Shown: positions 1-9,286 of the stretch, one piece after another
How the letters are laid out: the number at the start of each line of letters is the position of its first letter
How positions within the stretch are numbered: the stretch's first letter is position 1
DNA from: Rhizobium sp. Pop5
GTDB lineage: Bacteria; Pseudomonadota; Alphaproteobacteria; Rhizobiales; Rhizobiaceae
Length of the DNA: 64,000 nt
Direction: 5' to 3'
NCBI RefSeq assembly: GCF_024721175.1
Contig: NZ_CP099399.1
Span: 558,001-622,000 of the forward strand
Notes under the pieces: model-generated
What the model was told of the DNA's origin: nothing
Databases searched by the model: none
Seen by the model: the letters and a program-made list of their open reading frames with translations, nothing else
Made by a program: the position numbers and the translations under genes

Positions 1-86
1 GCATTGCCGGCAGCGAAGAAAATGCCTTGCCATCGCGTTGCGCCTTTGCAATGTCACCGGTGACTGAAGCAAATCGGGAAATCGGA

Positions 87-935
87 ATGGCCAGGCGGAT
101 AGAAACCTTCTCGGAAATCACAGATCACTATGATGTGGTGCTCTGCGACGTCTGGGGCGTCGTTCACAATGGCGTTGATCCGTTCCCGAAGGCCGCAGCG
201 GCCCTTCAGGCGGCGCGCAAGAGTGGTCTGGCGGTCGTGCTGATCACCAATTCTCCGCGCCTTTCCTGGCAGGTGGTCGAGCAGCTGCGTCACATCGGCG
301 TTCCCGACAGCACCTATGACCGGATCGTTACGTCGGGTGACGTCACGCGCGGGCTGATTGCCGAAGGGCCGAAGACGGTCTTTCTGCTCGGTCCCGAGCG
401 CGACAAGGCGCTTCTCGAAGGCATTGGCGTCGAGCGTCGACCGGCAGGCGAAGCGCAGTCGCTCGTCTGCACCGGCTTCTTCGATGATGAGACCGAGAAG
501 CCGGAGGATTACACCGACATGCTTCTGGATTTCCAGGCGCGTGATGTGCCGATGATCTGCGCCAATCCCGACCTCGTCGTCGAGCGCGGCCACCGCATCA
601 TCCCCTGCGCCGGCGCCATGGCCGCCTATTACGAGCAGCTCGGCGGCAAGAGCCGCATCGCAGGCAAGCCGCACCGGCCGATCTACGAGGCGACGCTTGC
701 GGCCGCCCGCGAGCTTCGCGGCGATTTCCCGACCGAGCGTGTGCTGGCGATCGGCGACGGCATGCCGACGGATGTGCGCGGCGCCTTGAATTACGGGCTC
801 GACCTTCTCTACATCAGCGGGGGTATCCACGCCAAGGAATACACCCTCAACGGCGAGACCGACGAGGCAATCCTCAACGCCTATCTCGAACGCGAAAAGG
901 CGACGCCGAGGTGGTGGATGCCGCGCCTTGCATAA
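87..935 (+). CDS. HAD-superfamily class IIA hydrolase (TIGR01459-like)
   Basis: A 282-residue cytosolic phosphatase-like protein of the HAD IIA (NagD-like) group. Motif I is near residue 20 (VLCDVWGVVHNG), where the second Asp of the usual DxD is replaced by Trp. This is how I remember the rhizobial TIGR01459 subfamily. Motif II is LITNSPR, and the late motif is GDGMPTDVRGA, with the acidic residues expected for Mg2+ binding. I start at the ATG at 87 (MARRIETFSE); an upstream in-frame ATG at 27 would add 20 residues with no family character. It lies 14 bp upstream of ribF on the same strand, so the two are probably cotranscribed. The substrate is unknown; a sugar phosphate or nucleotide is likely from the superfamily. 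Confidence 0.85.
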   Translation: MARRIETFSEITDHYDVVLCDVWGVVHNGVDPFPKAAAALQAARKSGLAVVLITNSPRLSWQVVEQLRHIGVPDSTYDRIVTSGDVTRGLIAEGPKTVFLLGPERDKALLEGIGVERRPAGEAQSLVCTGFFDDETEKPEDYTDMLLDFQARDVPMICANPDLVVERGHRIIPCAGAMAAYYEQLGGKSRIAGKPHRPIYEATLAAARELRGDFPTERVLAIGDGMPTDVRGALNYGLDLLYISGGIHAKEYTLNGETDEAILNAYLEREKATPRWWMPRLA

Positions 936-949
936 AGAGAAGCCAGCCG

Positions 950-1933
950 ATGACCGTCTTCCACCGCAATGAAACCCGGGATCCCTTGCCCGCCCATCTC
1001 AGAGGCGGGGTGATCGCCATCGGCAATTTCGACGGCGTACACCGCGGCCACCAGTCAGTGCTGAACCGCGCGCTGGAAATTTCCAAAGCGCGCGGCATTC
1101 CCGCCCTGGTATTGACCTTCGAGCCGCATCCGCGCACGGTCTTCCGGCCGCAGACGCCGGTCTTCCGCCTGACGCCGGCGCCCCTCAAGGCCCGGATCCT
1201 GGAAACGCTCGGTTTCAATGCCGTCATCGAATATCCTTTCGACTACGAATTCTCGCAGCGCTCGGCCGAGGATTTCATCCATTCGATCCTGAAAGACTGG
1301 CTCGGCGCTTCCGAAGTCGTCACCGGCGTTGATTTCCATTTCGGCCGCGGCCGCGAGGGCGGTCCGGCCTTCCTCATGAATGCCGGCCAGACCTATGGCT
1401 TCGGCGTCACCCTGATCGACGCTTTCCGTGACGAAAACGCCGACGTGGTTTCTTCGAGCCACATCCGTGCGCTCCTGAAGGACGGCAATGTCAGCGAAGT
1501 CGCCGGCATGCTGGGTTACCGCTATACTGTCGAGGCCGAAGTAATCGACGGCGAAAAGCTCGGCCGGCAGCTCGGTTTTCCCACAGCCAACATGCGCCTG
1601 CCGCCGGAAGCCGAACTCGCCGCCGGCATCTATGCCGTCCGCTTCCGCCTCCAGGACGGAACGCTCCATGATGCCGTCGCAAGCTATGGCCGCCGCCCGA
1701 CGGTCACGGAAAACGGCGCGCCGTTGCTGGAAACCTATCTTTTCGACTTCGGCGGCGATCTCTACGGCCAGCTCTGCGCCGTGTCCTTCTTCGGCTATCT
1801 CAGGCCCGAGCTGAAATTCGACGGTCTCGATCCGCTCGTCGCCCAGATCAAGCGCGACGAGGAAGAGGCGAGGGCGCTGCTGGCGGGTGTCGTGCCGCTC
1901 GGCGAACTCGATCGGAAGCTCTGCTTTTCCTGA
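950..1933 (+). CDS. ribF: Bifunctional riboflavin kinase / FAD synthetase
   Basis: RibF converts riboflavin to FMN and then FAD. The 327-residue protein has an N-terminal nucleotidyltransferase domain with IGNFDGVHRGHQ near residue 25 and a later FGRGREG segment. The C-terminal flavokinase domain carries GRQLGFPTANM followed by GIYAV. Length and domain order match the family. The ATG at 950 avoids the overlap with the upstream HAD gene that a start at 911 would need, and AGAGAAG lies just upstream. In many proteobacteria ribF sits before ileS, as here, but a minus-strand toxin-antitoxin pair separates them in this window. Confidence 0.96.
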   Translation: MTVFHRNETRDPLPAHLRGGVIAIGNFDGVHRGHQSVLNRALEISKARGIPALVLTFEPHPRTVFRPQTPVFRLTPAPLKARILETLGFNAVIEYPFDYEFSQRSAEDFIHSILKDWLGASEVVTGVDFHFGRGREGGPAFLMNAGQTYGFGVTLIDAFRDENADVVSSSHIRALLKDGNVSEVAGMLGYRYTVEAEVIDGEKLGRQLGFPTANMRLPPEAELAAGIYAVRFRLQDGTLHDAVASYGRRPTVTENGAPLLETYLFDFGGDLYGQLCAVSFFGYLRPELKFDGLDPLVAQIKRDEEEARALLAGVVPLGELDRKLCFS

Positions 1934-1959
1934 GCCACCGTTGATGTGGCTGACTTCGA

Positions 1960-2418
1960 TTATTTCCGGCGCAGCGGAAATTGATCCGGATCGTTGGTCC
2001 ATGGATCGAAAACTGCTGCGCCGGAGAAGCGCTTATCCTTGACATTCCGCGTGGCCAAATAGAGATTGTGCTCGATTGCAGTGACGGCCAACATCGTGTC
2101 GATGACCGGCGGCGTGTGTCCGGTTCGCAGTTTTACGCGCCCTGAAACAGAACCCCAATGCCTGACGGCCTTGTCGCTCAACGAGAGAATACGCTGGGAG
2201 AACCGCTCCTCCAGAGCATCGCGCGCAGCTATATAGCGATAGCGGTTCTGGTCGTCTTCAGGCAGATTTTCGATGCCTTTGTCATATTCCGCCAGAGTGA
2301 GGACGCTGATGAACATCTGCTCCTCATCCTGAGCGGCAGCCCAGGATTTGACGGAGGGTGCGCCATTCGGATTGATCAGCGCTGCAATGACATTCGTGTC
2401 GAGCAGCCATCCGATCAC
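1960..2418 (-). CDS. PIN-domain (VapC-type) toxin
   Basis: A 152-residue PIN-domain protein, probably a Mg2+-dependent endoribonuclease toxin. It begins WLLDTNVIAAL with the first acidic residue (D7). LAEYDKGIE supplies the second acidic position and PPVIDTMLAVTAIEH the third, followed by the typical TRNVKDKRF strand. The start is GTG at 2418, overlapping the stop of the upstream antitoxin gene as GTGA, so translation is probably coupled. It lies between ribF and ileS on the opposite strand. The family usually targets tRNA or rRNA; the target here cannot be read from sequence. Confidence 0.9.
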   Translation of the reverse strand: MIGWLLDTNVIAALINPNGAPSVKSWAAAQDEEQMFISVLTLAEYDKGIENLPEDDQNRYRYIAARDALEERFSQRILSLSDKAVRHWGSVSGRVKLRTGHTPPVIDTMLAVTAIEHNLYLATRNVKDKRFSGAAVFDPWTNDPDQFPLRRK

Positions 2419-2678
2419 AGCTCGACATCCCGGCCGTAATCTCTCTCCCGTTCGATGTCGAGTTCCTTAAGGGCAAGGCTCTCCATGAAGTCGACCAAAG
2501 GCTTCTTCGGTTCGGCCTTGATCAACTGCTCGAGCTCCTCGACGCTGATGATCACGACGCTGTCTTTGCCGCGAACAGTGACCCGTTGTGGCCCTTCGCT
2601 GCGGGCGCGGCGCACCACCTCGCTGAAGCGCGCCTTGGCGTCCTCGAGCTTCCAGCTTTGCTCTATGACTTTTCTCAT
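2415..2678 (-). CDS. Phd/YefM-family antitoxin
   Basis: An 87-residue antitoxin. The N-terminal half has the Phd/YefM fold signature (WKLEDAKARFSEVVRRA, then PQRVTVRGKDSVVIIS), which forms the DNA-binding dimer. The acidic tail (ELDIERERDYGRDVEL) probably wraps and neutralises the PIN toxin encoded 4 bp into its 3' end. Such antitoxins normally repress their own promoter; a short direct repeat just upstream could be the operator. A Phd-type antitoxin with a PIN toxin is a common mixed pairing in rhizobia. Confidence 0.88.
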   Translation of the reverse strand: MRKVIEQSWKLEDAKARFSEVVRRARSEGPQRVTVRGKDSVVIISVEELEQLIKAEPKKPLVDFMESLALKELDIERERDYGRDVEL

Positions 2679-2702
2679 GCCTTGGATCCTGAATGGAGAC
2701 TG

Positions 2703-2717
2703 GTCAGATAGTCAGAT
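2703..2717. promoter_or_regulatory. Possible toxin-antitoxin operator (direct repeat)
   Basis: GTCAGAT occurs twice, 8 bp apart in phase, 25-39 bp upstream of the antitoxin ATG. Its position fits an autoregulatory operator, but the repeat is short. The rest of the 2679-3032 gap before ileS shows no gene or clear RNA structure. Confidence 0.25.
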
Positions 2718-3032
2718 CATAGCGCAGACCGCAAGCGTTTTCCAGCCCTTCGGTTCTTCGACGAGGGCGGGCGCCGGCGGCAGTTCCGGTCATCGATGCC
2801 GATTGCTCGCCTGCGAATTCTTCTCTTCCTTTTCCCTGTAAAAACGCCTATGAACCGGCGCTATGACGAAATTTCGGCTGGCGATCACGATACGAATTAT
2901 CGGCCCGGCCTTCCGCGCGCGCTAAGCGGCCGGGAGGTCCGGGATTTCGGCGCTTGCGAGCAGGCGCTTCCGCCGCCACCTATTTTCATGTCCGTTGCGC
3001 CCTTCCTGGGCCGCCAGAAACGATTGTCACAC

Positions 3033-5939
3033 ATGACCGAAACAGCCGAAAAGATCGACTACTCGAAGACCCTCTACCTGCCTGAAACGGATTTCCCGAT
3101 GCGCGCCGGCCTGCCGCAGAAGGAGCCGGAACTCGTCGCCCGCTGGCAGCAGATGGATCTCTACAAGAAGCTGCGCGCCTCTGCCGCCGGCCGCGAAAAA
3201 TTCGTCCTGCACGACGGCCCGCCCTATGCCAACGGCAACATCCATATCGGCCATGCGCTGAACAAGATCCTCAAGGACGTCATCAACCGCTCGTTCCAGA
3301 TGCGCGGCTACGACGCCAATTACGTGCCCGGCTGGGATTGCCACGGCCTGCCGATCGAATGGAAGATCGAGGAGGAAAACTATCGCGCCAAGGGCAAGGC
3401 CAAGCCTGACCTGACCGAGCCGTCGGCGATGATCGAATTCCGCCGCGAGTGCCGCGCCTATGCCGAAAAGTGGATCGCTGTCCAAGGCGGCGAGTTCCAG
3501 CGCCTCGGCATCGTTGGCGATTTCGAAAACCCGTACCTGACGATGAACTTCCACGCGGAAAGCCGGATCGCCGGCGAACTCCTGAAGATCGCCAAGAGCG
3601 GCCAGCTTTATCGCGGCTCCAAGCCGATCATGTGGTCGGTCGTCGAGCGCACCGCGCTGGCGGAAGCCGAAGTCGAGTATCACGACTATGAGAGCGACAC
3701 GATCTGGGTGAAATTCCCGGTCGCGAAGGGCTCAGACGCGCTCAAGGACGCCTTCATCGTCATCTGGACCACCACGCCCTGGACGATCCCTGGCAACCGG
3801 GCGATTGCCTATTCCTCGCGCGTTGCCTACGGCCTTTACGAAGTGACGGCCGCCGAGAACGATTTCGGCCCACGCCCGGGTGAAAAGCTGATCTTTGCCG
3901 ACAAGCTGGCTGAGGAGTCCTTCGCCAAGGCAAAGCTGCAGTACAAGCGTCTCGCCGATGTCACGGCTGCTGAACTCGCCGGGATCACCTGCGCGCATCC
4001 GCTCAAAGGTCTCGGAGACGGTTACGAGTTCGCCGTACCGCTGCTGGACGGCGATCACGTCACCGACGATGCCGGTACCGGTTTCGTGCACACCGCACCG
4101 AGCCATGGCCGCGAGGACTTTGACGTCTGGATGGCGCATGCCCGTGAGATCGAGGCGCGTGGTATCGAGACCAAGATCCCGTTCCCGGTCGACGACGGCG
4201 GCTTCTACACATCGGACGCTCCCGGCCTGGAAGGGGCGCGCGTCATCGACGACAACGGCAAGAAGGGCGATGCCAACGACCGCGTCATCAAGGCGCTGAT
4301 CGAGCGCAACGCGCTCTTTGCCCGTGGCCGTCTGAAGCACCAGTATCCGCATTCCTGGCGCTCCAAGAAGCCGGTCATTTTCCGCAACACGCCGCAGTGG
4401 TTCGTCTATATGGACAAGACGCTGCCCGACGGAACGACGCTGCGCGCCCGTGCGCTGAGCGCGATCGACGACACGCGTTTTGTGCCGGCTGCCGGCCAGA
4501 ACCGTCTGCGCGCCATGATCGAGCAGCGCCCGGACTGGGTGCTGTCCCGCCAGCGAGCCTGGGGCGTGCCGATCTGCGTCTTCGTCGACGAGCATGGCGA
4601 GGTTCTCAAGGACGATGCCGTCAACCAGCGCATCCTCGATGCTTTCGATGCCGAAGGCGCCGATGCCTGGTTTGCCGAAGGCGCCAAGGAACGGTTCCTC
4701 GGCAACGAGCATGATCCGGCCAATTGGTCGCAGGTCATGGATATTCTCGACGTCTGGTTCGACTCGGGCTCGACCCATACCTTCACGCTGGAGGACCGCC
4801 CCGACCTGAAATGGCCGGCCGATCTCTATCTCGAGGGCTCTGACCAGCATCGCGGCTGGTTCCATTCCTCGCTCCTGGAATCGGCGGCGACGCGTGGCCG
4901 CGCTCCTTACGACACCGTCCTCACCCATGGCTTCACCATGGACGAGAAGGGCGAGAAGATGTCGAAGTCGAAGGGCAACGTCACGGCACCTCAGGAAGTG
5001 ATGAAGGATGCCGGCGCCGATATCCTGCGTCTCTGGGTCATGACCTCTGACTATGCGGATGACCTGCGCGTCGGCAAGACGATCATCCAGACGAATGTCG
5101 ATGCCTATCGTAAGCTGCGCAACACCATCCGCTGGATGCTGGGCACGCTGGCGCACGACAAGGGCGAGGTCATCGCGCTTGCCGATCTGCCGGAGCTGGA
5201 GCAGCTGATGCTGCATCGCCTCTCCGAGCTCGATCAGCTCGTGCGGGAGAACTACGACGCCTTCGACTTCAAGAAGATCGCCCGTGCACTGATCGATTTT
5301 GCCAATGTCGAGCTTTCGGCCTTCTACTTTGACGTCCGCAAGGATGCGCTCTACTGCGATGCGCCCTCCAGCCTTCGCCGCCGTTCGGCGCTCTATGTCA
5401 TCCGCATGATCTTCGACTGCATGGTGACCTGGCTTGCGCCGATGCTCCCCTTCACGACGGAAGAGGCATGGCTCTCGCGCAATCCCTCGGCCGTCTCGGT
5501 GCATCTTGAGCAGTTCGCCCCGGTCGCCAAGGAATGGCGCAACGACGCGCTGGCCGAAAAGTGGAAGAAGATCCGCGCGATCCGCAGCGTCGTCACCGGC
5601 GCGCTCGAAATTGAGCGCAAGGACAAGCGTATCGGCTCGTCGCTGGAGGCGGCCCCCATCGTCCATGTCGCCGATGCGGAATTGCGCAAGGCGCTCGAGG
5701 GTCAGGATTTCAGCGAAGTCTGCATCACCTCTGGCATCACCATCGAGACGAGCGCCGGCCCGGCCGACGCCTTCCGTCTGTCTGAGGTGCCGGAAGTCGC
5801 GGTCGTTCCCAAGCTCGCCGAAGGCGTAAAATGCGCCCGTTCCTGGCGCATCACCACCGATGTCGGTTCCGATCCGGAATATCCGGATGTTTCGGCGCGT
5901 GATGCTGCGGCGTTGCGCGAACTCGGCATCCAGGCCTGA
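3033..5939 (+). CDS. ileS: Isoleucyl-tRNA synthetase
   Basis: Charges tRNA-Ile in the cytosol. The 968-residue class Ia synthetase has the HIGH motif in [15 protein letters not shown] near residue 70 and KMSKS in [10 protein letters not shown] near residue 645. It has a CP1 editing domain ([15 protein letters not shown] ... [12 protein letters not shown]) and an anticodon-binding C-terminus. The frame is open further upstream to 2796, but that extension is Pro/Arg-rich noise; [19 protein letters not shown] is the family N-terminus. No zinc-finger tail is present, as in several alphaproteobacteria. A hairpin follows the stop. Confidence 0.98.
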   Translation: MTETAEKIDYSKTLYLPETDFPMRAGLPQKEPELVARWQQMDLYKKLRASAAGREKFVLHDGPPYANGNIHIGHALNKILKDVINRSFQMRGYDANYVPGWDCHGLPIEWKIEEENYRAKGKAKPDLTEPSAMIEFRRECRAYAEKWIAVQGGEFQRLGIVGDFENPYLTMNFHAESRIAGELLKIAKSGQLYRGSKPIMWSVVERTALAEAEVEYHDYESDTIWVKFPVAKGSDALKDAFIVIWTTTPWTIPGNRAIAYSSRVAYGLYEVTAAENDFGPRPGEKLIFADKLAEESFAKAKLQYKRLADVTAAELAGITCAHPLKGLGDGYEFAVPLLDGDHVTDDAGTGFVHTAPSHGREDFDVWMAHAREIEARGIETKIPFPVDDGGFYTSDAPGLEGARVIDDNGKKGDANDRVIKALIERNALFARGRLKHQYPHSWRSKKPVIFRNTPQWFVYMDKTLPDGTTLRARALSAIDDTRFVPAAGQNRLRAMIEQRPDWVLSRQRAWGVPICVFVDEHGEVLKDDAVNQRILDAFDAEGADAWFAEGAKERFLGNEHDPANWSQVMDILDVWFDSGSTHTFTLEDRPDLKWPADLYLEGSDQHRGWFHSSLLESAATRGRAPYDTVLTHGFTMDEKGEKMSKSKGNVTAPQEVMKDAGADILRLWVMTSDYADDLRVGKTIIQTNVDAYRKLRNTIRWMLGTLAHDKGEVIALADLPELEQLMLHRLSELDQLVRENYDAFDFKKIARALIDFANVELSAFYFDVRKDALYCDAPSSLRRRSALYVIRMIFDCMVTWLAPMLPFTTEEAWLSRNPSAVSVHLEQFAPVAKEWRNDALAEKWKKIRAIRSVVTGALEIERKDKRIGSSLEAAPIVHVADAELRKALEGQDFSEVCITSGITIETSAGPADAFRLSEVPEVAVVPKLAEGVKCARSWRITTDVGSDPEYPDVSARDAAALRELGIQA

Positions 5940-5944
5940 AGATA

Positions 5945-5984
5945 TTTACCGGGTGAATTGCCTTTACGGCGTTCATCCGGTAAA
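5945..5984 (+). terminator. Hairpin after ileS
   Basis: An inverted repeat, TTTACCGG ... CCGGTAAA, with a further TGAA/TTCA pairing inside begins 6 bp after the ileS stop. There is no clear U-run after it, so this is a possible transcript-end or stabilising structure only. Confidence 0.4.
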
Positions 5985-6070
5985 AGCTGCCTGAAAATGG
6001 CCGGATTTTTGCGTCAGGGGGACGGTTGTCCGGTTGGGCGACGATTGCACCGGTGGCTGGAAGGGTTTTC

Positions 6071-6700
6071 ATGTTCGCAACGCATTGGTTCCGTATGGGC
6101 GCCTGCCTGTCTGTTGTCGTGGCGGGATGCTCCTTGGTGTCCAGCTGCGCCAGCAGCCCAACCTACGGCACAGACAAGACCGCCATGGAGCAGTTGACCG
6201 ACGACCTCGGCCAGTCGGTGTCGCTGACCGGACCGGACCCGAAGAACAAGGGCGTCAAGTATACGCCACGCCCGACGCTGGTGATGCCGGCCGAGGGGCA
6301 GAGAGAGACCCTCGTGGCGCCGCAGCAGACGATCGCCAACAAGGACAATCCGCAGTGGGTTGAATCGCCGGAGGATACCCGCTCTCGCCTGGTTGGAGAA
6401 GCCGACGCCAACGAGAACAACCCCAACTACCGTTCGCCGCTTGCCAGCTCCGCAATCGAAGGCGGCCGTCGGACGACGGAAGCCCAGACCCAGGCCTATC
6501 GCGAAGCGCGCGCCCTGCAGAAGGGCTCCTATGTCGATCAGCGCCGCTCGATCTCCGATCCGCCGACCGGTTACCGCACCGTCGACGATCCGGCAAAGCT
6601 CGACGATCTCGGCGAACCCGAGCTCAAGAAGCAGAAGAAGCGCAAGAAGGATGCCGCGATCGCCAATTCCGGCAATCATTGGTGGAGCTTCCTGCAGTAG
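6071..6700 (+). CDS. Hypothetical lipoprotein
   Basis: A 209-residue predicted lipoprotein of unknown function. MFATHWFRMGACLSVVVAGCSLVSSC is a signal-peptide-like segment with two possible lipobox cysteines (VAGC or VSSC, residues 20 and 26). The mature part is polar, rich in Pro, Arg and Gln, low in hydrophobics and probably disordered, ending in a Lys-rich stretch and SGNHWWSFLQ. I start at the ATG at 6071 because it gives the signal peptide; an upstream frame to 6026 exists. It is tail-to-tail with tadA. I do not recognise a named domain; membrane anchoring is inferred from the lipobox. Confidence 0.7.
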   Translation: MFATHWFRMGACLSVVVAGCSLVSSCASSPTYGTDKTAMEQLTDDLGQSVSLTGPDPKNKGVKYTPRPTLVMPAEGQRETLVAPQQTIANKDNPQWVESPEDTRSRLVGEADANENNPNYRSPLASSAIEGGRRTTEAQTQAYREARALQKGSYVDQRRSISDPPTGYRTVDDPAKLDDLGEPELKKQKKRKKDAAIANSGNHWWSFLQ

Positions 6701-6748
6701 CAGCTTTTCTCAGCGCGCGGTCATGAGGCCGCGCACAGACGCTGGGGA

Positions 6749-7204
6749 CTACGGCTCCTCTCTCCGTTGCGAAAAGAACCTTCTCAGCATGTCCGCAGAC
6801 TGAACCTCGTTGAAACCGGAATAGACCTCCGGCACGTGATGGCAGGTCGGCTGCGCATAGAATCGCACGCCGTTGTCGACGGCCCCGCCTTTCGGGTCTT
6901 CGGCGCCGTAATAGAGCCGCCGGATACGCGCAAAGGAGATGGCTGCCGCGCACATGGTGCAAGGCTCTAGCGTCACGTAGATATCGGCGCCAGTAAGACG
7001 CTCCTGGCCGAGCGTTTCGCAGGCCAGCCGGATGGCGACGATTTCGGCGTGCGCTGTGACGTCTTTAAGCTCGCGCGTGCGATTTCCGGCACGTGAGACG
7101 GCAATATCGTCGACCACGACGACGGCGCCGATCGGCACCTCCCCGCGCTCTTCGGCAGCGCGGGCCTCTTCAAGCGCCATCTCCATGAAACGATTTGTCT
7201 TCAC
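6749..7204 (-). CDS. tadA: tRNA-specific adenosine deaminase
   Basis: Deaminates A34 to inosine in tRNA-Arg(ACG). The roughly 151-residue cytidine-deaminase fold has the zinc ligands and catalytic Glu in TAHAEIVAI and the PCTMCAAAI motif, with a GAEDPKGGAVDNGV loop typical of TadA. The start is uncertain: GTG at 7204 (MKTNRFMEMALEE) or GTG at 7222; neither has a strong Shine-Dalgarno sequence. It is divergent from the pseudouridine synthase gene, so three RNA-modification genes (tadA, rluB, rsmD) lie together. Confidence 0.95.
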   Translation of the reverse strand: MKTNRFMEMALEEARAAEERGEVPIGAVVVVDDIAVSRAGNRTRELKDVTAHAEIVAIRLACETLGQERLTGADIYVTLEPCTMCAAAISFARIRRLYYGAEDPKGGAVDNGVRFYAQPTCHHVPEVYSGFNEVQSADMLRRFFSQRREEP

Positions 7205-7276
7205 GATCGCAAGAATTTCCACTTAACCGCAGATGCGTGACCTGATAGACAGGCCCAAAAGGCAGGCAAACAACAA

Positions 7277-9286
7277 ATGACATCCAAAGACAAGCCAAAA
7301 CGCCCGGGCGCAAAGCCCTTTTCACGGGATGACAGGGCGAAAGCCGGTCCCAAGGCGGGCAGTGCGAAGCCGGCAAAGGCTGCCGCTGCGCGCCCGACTG
7401 CGGCCGAGACCGATGGCGAGGCCAAGGCTGAACGCATCTCCAAGGTGATGGCGCGCGCCGGCGTCGCCTCGCGCCGCGATATCGAACGCATGATCATGGA
7501 AGGCCGCGTGACGCTGAACGGCATGGTTCTCGAAACCCCCGTCGTCAACGTGACGCTTGCCGACCGCATCGAGGTCGACGGCGTGCCGATCCGCGGCATC
7601 GAGCGCACCAGGCTGTGGCTTTATCACAAGCCCGCGGGCCTCGTGACCACCAATGCCGATCCGGAAGGCCGGCGAACCGTTTTCGATAACCTGCCGGAAG
7701 AACTGCCGCGTGTGATGTCGATCGGTCGCCTCGACATCAACACCGAAGGCCTGCTGCTGCTCACCAATGACGGCGGCCTCGCCCGTGCGCTCGAGCTGCC
7801 TGCGACCGGCTGGCTGAGACGCTACCGTGTCCGCGCCCATGGCGAGATCGATCAGGAGGCGCTCGACAAGCTGAAGGACGGCATCGCCGTCGACGGTGTG
7901 CTCTATGGCTCGATCGAGGCGACGCTCGACCGTACTCAGGGCTCGAACGTCTGGATTACCATGGGCCTTCGAGAAGGCAAGAACCGCGAAATCAAGAACG
8001 TGCTCGGTGCGCTCGGTCTCGACGTCAATCGGCTGATCCGCATTTCCTATGGTCCGTTCCAGCTCGGCGACCTGCCGGAAGGCCATGTCATCGAGGTGCG
8101 TGGCCGCACGCTGCGCGATCAGCTCGGCCCGCGCCTGATCGAGGAAGCCAAGGCGAATTTCGACGCGCCGATCTACAATGCACCGGCTGTCGCCGCCGAG
8201 GATGAGGCAGAGCCCGCAGTGGCTGAGAAGCGCGAGCGTCCCCGCCGCGACGAGGACAAGCGCGAACGGGCGCTGAGCCGCCTCGACACCAAGCGCGACG
8301 ACCGCCATGGCGGGGGGCGCAGGGATGACGATCGCCGTGACGGCGGTCGCCGGGATGACGAGAAGCCGAAGCACGCCCAGCCGCTCGGCCAGCGCCGCAG
8401 CGTCAATGTCTGGATGGCGCCGGGCGCCCGGCCGCTCGGTGAAAAGGCGGCCGCGAAAGCCGCCAAGAATGCGCAGACCGCACGCCGGCGCGGCGAGCAG
8501 GCGCCGGCAAAGAGCGCCGCTTTCGACCGCATCGAAGATCGGCCGCGCACGCTGATAAACCGTGTGCGCGAAGAGGATGGCGAATGGATTCGCTCGAGCG
8601 AGCCGCCCCGTCGCAAGGATGAGGGCGAAGGCTCAGGTCGCAAGCGCTCTTTCGGTGATCGCCCCGCCCGTGAAGATCGCGGTTTTGGCGACCGCCCGGC
8701 GCGCGGCGAACGCCGCCCCCGCGAAGGCGGTGACGAACGCCCGCGCACCAGAAGCTCCGCCGGCGAAGCCCGTTCGGAGCGTCCGCGCGGCGACCGGCCT
8801 TTCGGCGATCGTCCCTCCCGCGGAGATCGCCCCTTCGGCGACAAGCCGCGCGGCGATCGCAGGCCGCGTGCGGATGGTGACGAGCGTCCCCGTGCCGCAA
8901 GAGCCTCTACCGGTGAGGCTCGTTCGGAGCGTCCGCGTGGCGACCGGCCTTTCGGTGATCGTCCTTCGCGTGGTGACCGGCCGTTCGGCAACAAGCCGCG
9001 CGGCGATCGCAAGCCGCGCGAGGAGGGCGATGAACGTCCCCGCGCCGCCAGAAGCTTTGCCGGCGAGGGCCGTTCCGAACGCCCGCGTGGCGAGAGATCC
9101 TTCGGCGACAAGCCTTCGGGTGACAAGCCCCGCGGCAAGGGCTTTGCGGGCAAGCCGGGCGGGCCCAAGAAATTTTCCGGTAAGCCGACGGGTGACAGGC
9201 CGGGTGGCGACAGGCCTGCGGGCGGGCCGTCCAGAGGTGGTGCGAAAGGAAAAGGAATGACGCGCGGTGCGGATCGTCGGCGGTGA
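7277..9286 (+). CDS. rluB: RluB/RsuA-family rRNA pseudouridine synthase with long basic repeat tail
   Basis: A 669-residue enzyme whose first ~290 residues are a standard RsuA/RluB protein. An S4 RNA-binding domain is at about 53-100 (ISKVMARAGVASRRDIERM), and the catalytic Asp is in SIGRLDINTEGLLLLTNDG near residue 155. LREGKNREIKNVL follows. The rest, about 380 residues, is low-complexity Arg/Gly/Asp/Pro sequence, including ~50-residue repeats of the type RPRGDRPFGDRPSRGDRPFG. Family members are usually 250-350 residues. The tail resembles RGG-like RNA-binding disordered regions. The 3' end overlaps the GTG start of rsmD by 20 bp, so the two are coupled. The exact rRNA target (RluB versus RsuA or RluE) is inferred. 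Confidence 0.93.
   Translation: MTSKDKPKRPGAKPFSRDDRAKAGPKAGSAKPAKAAAARPTAAETDGEAKAERISKVMARAGVASRRDIERMIMEGRVTLNGMVLETPVVNVTLADRIEVDGVPIRGIERTRLWLYHKPAGLVTTNADPEGRRTVFDNLPEELPRVMSIGRLDINTEGLLLLTNDGGLARALELPATGWLRRYRVRAHGEIDQEALDKLKDGIAVDGVLYGSIEATLDRTQGSNVWITMGLREGKNREIKNVLGALGLDVNRLIRISYGPFQLGDLPEGHVIEVRGRTLRDQLGPRLIEEAKANFDAPIYNAPAVAAEDEAEPAVAEKRERPRRDEDKRERALSRLDTKRDDRHGGGRRDDDRRDGGRRDDEKPKHAQPLGQRRSVNVWMAPGARPLGEKAAAKAAKNAQTARRRGEQAPAKSAAFDRIEDRPRTLINRVREEDGEWIRSSEPPRRKDEGEGSGRKRSFGDRPAREDRGFGDRPARGERRPREGGDERPRTRSSAGEARSERPRGDRPFGDRPSRGDRPFGDKPRGDRRPRADGDERPRAARASTGEARSERPRGDRPFGDRPSRGDRPFGNKPRGDRKPREEGDERPRAARSFAGEGRSERPRGERSFGDKPSGDKPRGKGFAGKPGGPKKFSGKPTGDRPGGDRPAGGPSRGGAKGKGMTRGADRRR
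8729..9145 (+). repeat. Tandem ~150-bp repeats inside rluB
   Basis: Three in-frame units begin at 8729, 8876 and 9026, each opening with GDERPR and running through SERPRGDRPFGD-type sequence. The first two are 147 and 150 bp and very similar; the third is degenerate and shortened. The units lie entirely in the disordered tail and keep the reading frame. Confidence 0.85.

Noticed and set aside
2796..3032. N-terminal extension of ileS
   Set aside because: Not family-like and without a ribosome site; the ATG at 3033 starts the conserved N-terminus.
2679..3032. T-box or other leader RNA before ileS
   Set aside because: No T-box sequence or antiterminator fold seen, and T-boxes are not expected in alphaproteobacteria.
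3732..5666. 644-codon minus-strand frame within ileS
   Set aside because: Antisense shadow of ileS caused by codon-position GC bias.
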